From the IMG/VR virus record IMGVR_UViG_3300046804_002616, positions 1 through 32,644 of that record: DNA of 32,644 nucleotides. One strand, 5' to 3'. Below the pieces are notes generated by a model. That model had not been told where the DNA came from. It was given only the letters and a program-made list of their open reading frames with translations, and did not search any database. The stretch comes from a virus. The position numbers and the translations under genes are program-made. Numbering within the stretch: the stretch's first letter is position 1; every line of letters starts with the position of its first letter. This document shows, one piece after another, positions 29,408 to 32,644 of the stretch.

Positions 29408-29806
29408 TCAGTTAATAGCTATCCTCTTTGAAAGCTTTTCTTGAGCAACAATCTTTTTGAGATGAATGCTCAAGATGCCATTGGACATTTCTGCCTCAAC
29501 AACCTCTGTTGACTTTCCAAGAGTGAATGCGATCGAAAACGAACGCTTGGCTATACCACGATGAGTATACTTTACATCGTCTCGTTTGTCAACCCCTCTT
29601 GAGGAAACAACAAGAGTATTTTCATCCTTTACTTCGATATCAATATCATCTTTTGAATATCCAGCTAAAGCAAACTCTATGTAAGTTTCTCCATCTGTTT
29701 GTTGGATAATATTGTAGTGAGGAAACTTTGATACTGTTTGAAAACCTGAAAATAGGTTGTTAAACTCCATCACCCTGTTTAACGGATTATTGAACATTAG
29801 AGTCAT
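29408..29806 (-). CDS. Hsp20/alpha-crystallin small heat-shock protein
   Basis: This 132-aa chaperone has an alpha-crystallin domain: YIEFALAGYSKDDIDIEVKD, then LVVSSRGVDKRDDVKYTHRG and IAKRSFSIAFTLG. The A-x-x-x-GILSIHLKK (GILSI) block precedes a short C-terminal KRIAIN, a match to the IxI/V-type tail. It forms ATP-independent holdase oligomers. A very strong ribosome site (GGGAGGT) precedes the ATG. The gene has its own apparent leader between two hairpins and an inverted repeat, so it may be expressed separately. Hsp20 in phages probably helps fold virion or host proteins during infection. Confidence 0.93.
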   Translation of the reverse strand: MTLMFNNPLNRVMEFNNLFSGFQTVSKFPHYNIIQQTDGETYIEFALAGYSKDDIDIEVKDENTLVVSSRGVDKRDDVKYTHRGIAKRSFSIAFTLGKSTEVVEAEMSNGILSIHLKKIVAQEKLSKRIAIN

Positions 29807-29822
29807 AATGACCTCCCTTTGT

Positions 29823-29830
29823 TATCTATA
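29823..29830 (-). promoter_or_regulatory. Possible late-type promoter box for hsp20 (TATAGATA)
   Basis: TATAGATA on the minus strand differs by one base from the T4 late consensus TATAAATA. If used, the transcript would begin a few bases downstream, just before the GGGAGGT ribosome site, which is a short late-style leader. The gap between hsp20 and the upstream terminators is small, so this is the likely place for a promoter, but the evidence is weak. Confidence 0.25.
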
Positions 29831-29849
29831 AGACTAACAATTTGAAACA

Positions 29850-29870
29850 GTTGGCGATGTGGTTTTATGC
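29850..29870 (+). repeat. Inverted repeat, right copy, beside hsp20
   Basis: This is the partner of the copy at 29378-29400 (see there). The plus strand reads GTTGGCGATGTGGTTTTATG then C. It is followed by an extra TAAAACACC and then AAAGTTTTCACC, which is shared with the other copy (AAAGTGTTTCACC). It overlaps the base of the hairpin at 29873-29900. Confidence 0.7.
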
Positions 29871-29872
29871 TA

Positions 29873-29900
29873 AAACACCAAAGTTTTCACCTTGGTGTTT
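29873..29900 (-). terminator. Hairpin, possible terminator
   Basis: AAACACCAA and TTGGTGTTT pair perfectly over 9 bp with a 10-base loop. On the minus strand a short T-run (TTTTA) follows. It lies downstream of ssb and the stronger terminator at 29924-29949 and may be a second, backup terminator, or an operator for hsp20. Confidence 0.5.
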
Positions 29901-29923
29901 ATTAAGTAAATAATTAAGTTTTT

Positions 29924-29949
29924 AAAAAACGGTTTTTTAAAGAAACCGT
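29924..29949 (-). terminator. Rho-independent terminator after ssb
   Basis: On the minus strand ACGGTTT pairs with AAACCGT over 7 bp (29929-29949, loop CTTTAAA), followed by six T. It lies 16 bases after the ssb stop (TGA/TAA region at 29966). This is the clearest terminator in the window. On the plus strand the same stem is followed by AAAAAC and eight T, so it could also stop rightward transcripts. Confidence 0.75.
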
Positions 29950-29965
29950 AAAAACTTTTTTTTGA

Positions 29966-30304
29966 TTATTCAACAGTTTCGTTTTTTACAATACGATCTG
30001 GAGAATATCCAAGCTCAATTTCATCAGCCATGATACACACTGAACTACGCTTATTGCTTTCGGCATCTTCGTAATTTTCAATGTTGAGCTTGCCTTGAAC
30101 ATGGGCAATACGCCCCTTGACTAGCTTTGGCTGTAGTGCTTCTGCCATCTTACCAAAGCATAGAACATTAACAAAAAGTGTTTCGTCATTTCGACGATTA
30201 TTAATGGCAAGTCGAAACTTGCTCATTGGTGTGCCACTCTTGGTGGTTGTAAGTTCTGCGTCCTTAGTGAGTCTTCCGACTCCGATCCAAACATTACTAT
30301 TCAT
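29966..30304 (-). CDS. ssb: Single-stranded DNA-binding protein (SSB)
   Basis: This 112-aa protein starts MNSNVWIGVGRLTKDAELTT, then SKFRLAINNRRNDETLFVNV, then VKGRIAHVQGKLNIENYED: the OB-fold layout of SSB, with the aromatic and basic residues in the usual strands. The acidic tail that binds partners in bacterial SSB is short (IVKNETVE). It coats single-stranded DNA at forks and repair sites. It starts 3 bases after the upstream gene's stop and ends before a strong terminator. Confidence 0.9.
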   Translation of the reverse strand: MNSNVWIGVGRLTKDAELTTTKSGTPMSKFRLAINNRRNDETLFVNVLCFGKMAEALQPKLVKGRIAHVQGKLNIENYEDAESNKRSSVCIMADEIELGYSPDRIVKNETVE

Positions 30305-30307
30305 TGT

Positions 30308-30625
30308 TTAAACTCCAATTGCTGTACGAATTTTTCCACGCACGACCTGTGCATTTCCACGATTATAGTTACTCTTTGTTGCGTCGTAAACATGACCAAC
30401 AAAATCACTGTTTAAACCAAGCTTACGACCTGCTCGCAAAGTTTCTCGCTCGGTTGTTCCAAAAACTTCCTTAGTCTTAAAATAAGCCAAGGCTGTTACT
30501 GGATTGAATGTCAAACCTTCAAGGTTACGAGTCCCATTTGCTGCAATTACTTGCTTTTCAGAAATGGACCACTTAAAGGTCTTCGGCAAGTTAGCCAACG
30601 CTGAATAAAAATCTTTACTTTCCAT
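30308..30625 (-). CDS. Hypothetical protein next to ssb
   Basis: This 105-aa protein (ATG at 30625, with GAAGGAAA upstream; a TTG at 30658 would lengthen it by 11 codons) has LPKTFKWSISEKQVIAANGT, then LTFNPVTALAYFKTKEVFG and ATKSNYNRGNAQVVRGKIR. It is basic near the end, so nucleic-acid binding is possible. No family is recognised. It is 3 bases upstream of ssb and probably cotranscribed. Confidence 0.55.
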   Translation of the reverse strand: MESKDFYSALANLPKTFKWSISEKQVIAANGTRNLEGLTFNPVTALAYFKTKEVFGTTERETLRAGRKLGLNSDFVGHVYDATKSNYNRGNAQVVRGKIRTAIGV

Positions 30626-30678
30626 AATCTTTCCTTCAATAAGAAAACCTTTTTGCAAACCGAAACAATTTCGATTTC

Positions 30679-30846
30679 TTATACATTCATATTAGTCTCC
30701 TGTCGCAAAGTTTCCAAGCAATTTTTCATATATTCTTCAAGTTTTTGAATTTCGGCTTCAATTTGAGCCTTTTGACCTTGTAGTCGTCTAATTTCACTCT
30801 CAACATTTGTTAGATGTGCCTTAGCAATTTCTTCTAGTGTTAACAA
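30679..30846 (-). CDS. 55-aa coiled-coil protein, TTG start
   Basis: This gene is too short to be obvious but is well supported. Its start TTG at 30846 follows the deaminase stop by one base, and GGAG of that gene's last codons serves as ribosome site. The product is a single long amphipathic helix: EIAKAHLTNVESEIRRLQGQ, then KAQIEAEIQKLEEYMKNC, with regular Leu/Ile heptads. No ATG lies in frame before residue 42. Coiled-coil length and charge suggest a small oligomeric or adaptor protein. Function unknown. Confidence 0.6.
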   Translation of the reverse strand: MLTLEEIAKAHLTNVESEIRRLQGQKAQIEAEIQKLEEYMKNCLETLRQETNMNV

Positions 30847-30847
30847 G

Positions 30848-31321
30848 TTATTCTCCTAAAAATTCTTTTGGGTAAATAGTCATTTCAATTAGATTAGATT
30901 CAAATTTTTGTTTTGCCCTTTTAAATGATTCGTCCCATCTTGACTGTTGCTCTGGAGTTGGTTGTAGTGAAACAATTCTTGTTGGTTTTAATAAAATTAA
31001 AGTATTTGTACAAGTCTCACAAGGTTGAAAAGGGTACGTGTAAACTGTACATCCTTGCAAAGATGCAAACCCGTTACGTTTAGCAAAAAACCAAGCGTTT
31101 ATTTCAGCGTGAACAATCTTGCTGTATTTGATTTGTCTGTTTGCATATTCTTCTTCTGAGTCTGGATCACCTTTTGGAAAACCATTATAACCTAAAGATA
31201 CAATTTCGTTTAAGTTATGCTTTATGACACATCCAACTTTTGTTGATGGATCTTTTGACCACAGCGATATAGTCTTAGACATCTCAAGAAAACGCTTGTC
31301 CCATTTTTCAATTTGATTCAT
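30848..31321 (-). CDS. dCMP/deoxycytidylate deaminase
   Basis: This 157-aa protein has the cytidine deaminase zinc motif: HAEINA (H71, E73) and QPCETC (P100, C101, C104). It also has STKVGCVIKHNLNEIVSLGY, the start of the dCMP deaminase core. It converts dCMP to dUMP for dTMP synthesis, and it completes the nucleotide set with NrdA/B and dNMP kinase. Ends at GGAGAA, which also serves the short TTG gene downstream. The ATG directly follows the HNH gene's stop (TAAATG). Confidence 0.88.
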   Translation of the reverse strand: MNQIEKWDKRFLEMSKTISLWSKDPSTKVGCVIKHNLNEIVSLGYNGFPKGDPDSEEEYANRQIKYSKIVHAEINAWFFAKRNGFASLQGCTVYTYPFQPCETCTNTLILLKPTRIVSLQPTPEQQSRWDESFKRAKQKFESNLIEMTIYPKEFLGE

Positions 31322-31825
31322 TTATAGCACATAATCTTTCCATTGGTTTGGAATATTTACAGAAATAACTGAAGATAGAGTTTCCTTCTTTGGGGTCTTT
31401 GAAAGTTTCATATTTACTTCTTGAATCAATCTGTTTCCTTTTTTTGTGTTGCATTTCTTGCAGCAGGCAACCATATTTTCCCACGTATTAGCTTCTTTTT
31501 TACAAGAAAATCTACTGATTGGAATTACATGGTCTATAGTTAGATTGTTTTCATTAAGCTTGGACTCACAATACTGACACGTATACTGATCTCTGTTGTA
31601 GATCATCCTTTTGGATGGATATGTGTTTTTTCTTTCAAATTTTACATATCTATTGTAAAGAATAACCGCTGGAACTCTGACTGTTTGAGTTTCTGATTTT
31701 ATATACTCGTCGTAAAAAGATAATGCGGTTACAAATTTACAATTCAACATTAACTTGATCGCCCTGCGTTTTGTTACAACGCTTAGTGGCGTTCCATCAA
31801 GATTAAGTACCAGTGTTTTCATCAT
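31322..31825 (-). CDS. HNH endonuclease
   Basis: This 167-aa protein has an HNH core: CQYC (C83, C86), LTIDHVIPISRF (D98, H99), NTWENMV (N117) and CCKKCNTKKGN (second CxxC, C122/C125). It resembles the widespread HNH proteins that begin MKTLVLNxxxxPLxVVxxxRA, here MKTLVLNLDGTPLSVVTKRR, a bacterial and phage family of uncertain physiological role. Unlike classic homing nucleases it shows no intron or intein around it. The ATG overlaps the previous gene's stop as ATGATGA. It may be a free-standing homing endonuclease or act in DNA packaging or repair. Confidence 0.85.
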   Translation of the reverse strand: MMKTLVLNLDGTPLSVVTKRRAIKLMLNCKFVTALSFYDEYIKSETQTVRVPAVILYNRYVKFERKNTYPSKRMIYNRDQYTCQYCESKLNENNLTIDHVIPISRFSCKKEANTWENMVACCKKCNTKKGNRLIQEVNMKLSKTPKKETLSSVISVNIPNQWKDYVL

Positions 31826-32019
31826 TTATTCCAAAGAAACGTGCTTATTTTACGCGACTGCAACAGTTCAGAAATTTGTTCTAATTCTACTGAACTTAAA
31901 CCACTTTTGTATACTTCGTCACAGCCAACCTGTGTGAATCTTCCGGAATTTGTTATAAACCCAACGGTTTGTCTGTCTGAGTCTATAACTCTTTTATTGT
32001 CTTGCGTAATATAAAACAT
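31822..32019 (-). CDS. Hypothetical 65-aa protein
   Basis: This short protein (MFYITQDNKRVIDSDRQTVG) has an N-terminal beta-like stretch with a GFITNSGRFTQ turn, then a helical half (LSSVELEQISELLQSRKIST). No family is recognised. GGAAG precedes the ATG. Its stop is overlapped by the HNH gene, so it is the first gene after the tRNA cluster in this operon. Confidence 0.5.
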   Translation of the reverse strand: MFYITQDNKRVIDSDRQTVGFITNSGRFTQVGCDEVYKSGLSSVELEQISELLQSRKISTFLWNK

Positions 32020-32044
32020 TTTAATCTTCCTTTTAAAAAAAATA

Positions 32045-32115
32045 AGCGAATAGTGGGAATCGAACCCACGTGACCAACTTGGAAGGCTGAGACTCTACCA
32101 TTGAGCTATACTCGC
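32045..32115 (-). tRNA. tRNA-Gly (UCC)
   Basis: The minus strand folds as a complete cloverleaf. Acceptor GCGAGTA/TATTCGC, D-arm GCTC-AATGGTA-GAGT, anticodon arm TCAGC-CTTCCAA-GTTGG, T-arm GTGGG-TTCGATT-CCCAC. The loop CTTCCAA has anticodon TCC. Position 73 is U, as usual for bacterial tRNA-Gly. No CCA is encoded. Confidence 0.9.
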
Positions 32116-32121
32116 ATTTAA

Positions 32122-32214
32122 TGATTCAGATGGGACTTGAACCCACAATGTCAAGCGATTGTCACACCGCTACTGTCACCTTTTCAGCTTTGTTTATTTG
32201 TTGACTACTGACTC
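32122..32214 (-). pseudogene. Degenerate or aberrant tRNA, His-like
   Basis: The minus strand has a normal T-arm (GTGGG-TTCAAGT-CCCAT) and acceptor ends GAGTCAG/CTGAATC with one mismatch. A plausible D-arm is GCTG-AAAAGGTGA-CAGT. The anticodon region AGCGGTGTGACAATCGCT contains GTGTGAC, like tRNA-His (GUG), but its stem pairs only with a 6- or 10-base loop. About 17 extra bases lie between acceptor and D-arm. It is probably a decayed or unusually processed tRNA. Confidence 0.45.
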
Positions 32215-32223
32215 AAATAAAAG

Positions 32224-32278
32224 AACGGGAAGGACCTATTTCTGAACGCAAGGACCAGAAAGGAAGGGATTACTTCCC
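32224..32278 (-). other. Structured spacer between tRNAs
   Basis: No gene is seen here. GGGAAG/CTTCCC (32227-32232 and 32273-32278) and TTTCTG/CAGAAA (32239-32244 and 32256-32261) can nest as hairpins. A near-repeat, GAACGGGAAGGACC and GAACGCAAGGACC, lies 20 bases apart. It may be a processing or remnant tRNA sequence. Confidence 0.35.
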
Positions 32279-32283
32279 CAGAA

Positions 32284-32364
32284 TGCCCAAAAGAGGACTT
32301 GAACCTCCACGCCTTGCGGCACCAGTTCCTAAGACTGGCGTGTCTGCCATTTCACCATTTGGGC
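32284..32364 (-). tRNA. tRNA-Leu (UAG)
   Basis: A class II tRNA. Acceptor GCCCAAA/TTTGGGC, anticodon stem CCAGT-CTTAGGA-ACTGG with anticodon TAG, long variable arm (TGCCGCAAGGCG) and T-arm GGAGG-TTCAAGT-CCTCT. A73 is present, and no CCA is encoded. Confidence 0.92.
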
Positions 32365-32371
32365 TTTTAGT

Positions 32372-32440
32372 TACTTCATAAGGATTTGAACCTTAACTAA
32401 CAGAATCAAAATCTGCTGTGCTACCATTACACTATGAAGT
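32372..32440 (-). tRNA. tRNA-Gln (UUG)
   Basis: Acceptor ACTTCAT/ATGAAGT, D-loop AATGGTA, anticodon stem GCAGA-TTTTGAT-TCTGT with anticodon TTG, and T-arm TAAGG-TTCAAAT-CCTTA. The D-arm matches the common phage tRNA-Gln form TAGTGTAATGGTAGCA. No CCA is encoded. Confidence 0.92.
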
Positions 32441-32445
32441 AATTA

Positions 32446-32578
32446 TATACAACAGCATAATGATCTAAATCTAAATCTAGATCTAGATCTAGATTAGATG
32501 AGATGAGATGAGATGAGATGAGATGAGATGAGATGAGATGAGATGAGATGAGATTCTAAACGCTGTTTGTACATATTA
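32446..32578. repeat. Hairpin element, copy B (expanded core)
   Basis: This element shares its outer sequences with the one at 1969-2037: ATACAACAGC on the left and AACGCTGTTTGTACATA on the right. The outer stem ACAGC/GCTGT is kept, with a G-T wobble in place of a G-C pair in copy A. The core is much longer and consists of two microsatellites (see 32463-32550). It lies between tRNA-Gln and tRNA-Thr. Confidence 0.7.
32463..32550. repeat. Adjacent hexamer and pentamer microsatellites
   Basis: Positions 32463-32492 hold five copies of ATCTAR (ATCTAA twice, ATCTAG three times), and 32496-32550 hold eleven perfect copies of AGATG. AATCTAGATCTAGATCTAGA then TT forms a 22-base perfect palindrome. 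The short element at 1969-2037 has only one ATCTAA, one ATCTAG and one AGATGAG, so the repeats seem to have grown by slippage from that form. Confidence 0.85.
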
Positions 32579-32585
32579 CTGCGAG

Positions 32586-32644
32586 GCCACTAGTGGGATT
32601 TGAACCTACATCCTACGGTTTACAAAACCGTTGCTCCGCCAATT
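32586..32644 (-). tRNA. tRNA-Thr (UGU), partial (runs off window)
   Basis: The minus strand gives the D-arm 3' half (GGCGGAGC), anticodon arm ACGGT-TTTGTAA-ACCGT with anticodon TGT, T-arm GTAGG-TTCAAAT-CCCAC (one A-C mismatch), and the acceptor 3' half TAGTGGC. The 5' acceptor and part of the D-arm lie outside the window. Confidence 0.8.

Noticed and set aside
32463-32550. Pentamer array as a CRISPR
   Set aside because: Units are 5 bases, adjacent and without spacers, so it is a microsatellite.
1-32644. Integrated prophage attachment sites
   Set aside because: No integrase, no direct repeats with the tRNA 3' ends and no host genes were seen; the two hairpin elements are not tRNA-derived.

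Overview
This window is one dense block of a large, AT-rich tailed-phage genome. Every credible gene lies on the minus strand. Neighbouring genes repeatedly join through TAATG or ATGA start/stop overlaps, and most intergenic gaps are under 30 bases. The phage call rests on a linked replication and nucleotide kit: DNA polymerase III-type alpha fragment, DnaB-type helicase, DnaG-type primase, RecA, SSB, class Ia ribonucleotide reductase, dNMP kinase, dCMP deaminase, MazG and PhoH. It also has a small gp55-like sigma factor, a holin-like membrane protein, a tRNA cluster and free-standing or intein-borne homing nucleases. Two Tat-exported DUF1501 proteins are typical of Planctomycetota and related bacteria, so a host in or near that group is a reasonable inference, not a proof.

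Layout, by rising coordinate (transcription runs the other way). 1-1939: start of a DnaQ-like exonuclease, a decayed HNH endonuclease, and a polymerase alpha chain that stops just after its last catalytic aspartate. 1969-2067: a hairpin element plus a sigma70-like promoter. 2098-6472: two DUF1501 genes enclosing a ferritin-like protein and two small phage proteins. 6484-20773: replication, recombination and nucleotide metabolism (RecB-type nuclease, dNMP kinase, glycosyltransferase, primase, helicase, RecA with an intein, PhoH, MazG, NrdA, NrdB). 20802-25769: envelope or lysis-like region (small membrane proteins, secreted thioredoxin-like protein, papain-type peptidase with an intein, holin-like protein, membrane-anchored PAS protein). 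25840-30846: separately terminated probable structural gene, sigma factor, second glycosyltransferase, RuvA-C-like membrane protein, Hsp20, SSB and two small proteins. 30848-32019: dCMP deaminase, HNH endonuclease and a small protein. 32045-32644: tRNA-Gly, a degenerate His-like tRNA, tRNA-Leu, tRNA-Gln, a second expanded copy of the hairpin element, and a partial tRNA-Thr.

The most unusual points are these. Two inteins of different chemistry each interrupt the active site of their host protein: a class 3 (WCT-type) intein inside the RecA P-loop, and a class 1 intein directly before the catalytic cysteine of a papain-like peptidase. A two-copy hairpin element shares its outer arms, while one core has grown into adjacent hexamer and pentamer microsatellites. 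The polymerase alpha chain is cut short next to HNH debris. A pair of DUF1501 genes sits inside a phage. A diverged inverted repeat flanks hsp20. Starts were chosen by ATG plus Shine-Dalgarno where an upstream in-frame TTG was the only longer alternative; three genes appear to start truly at TTG.
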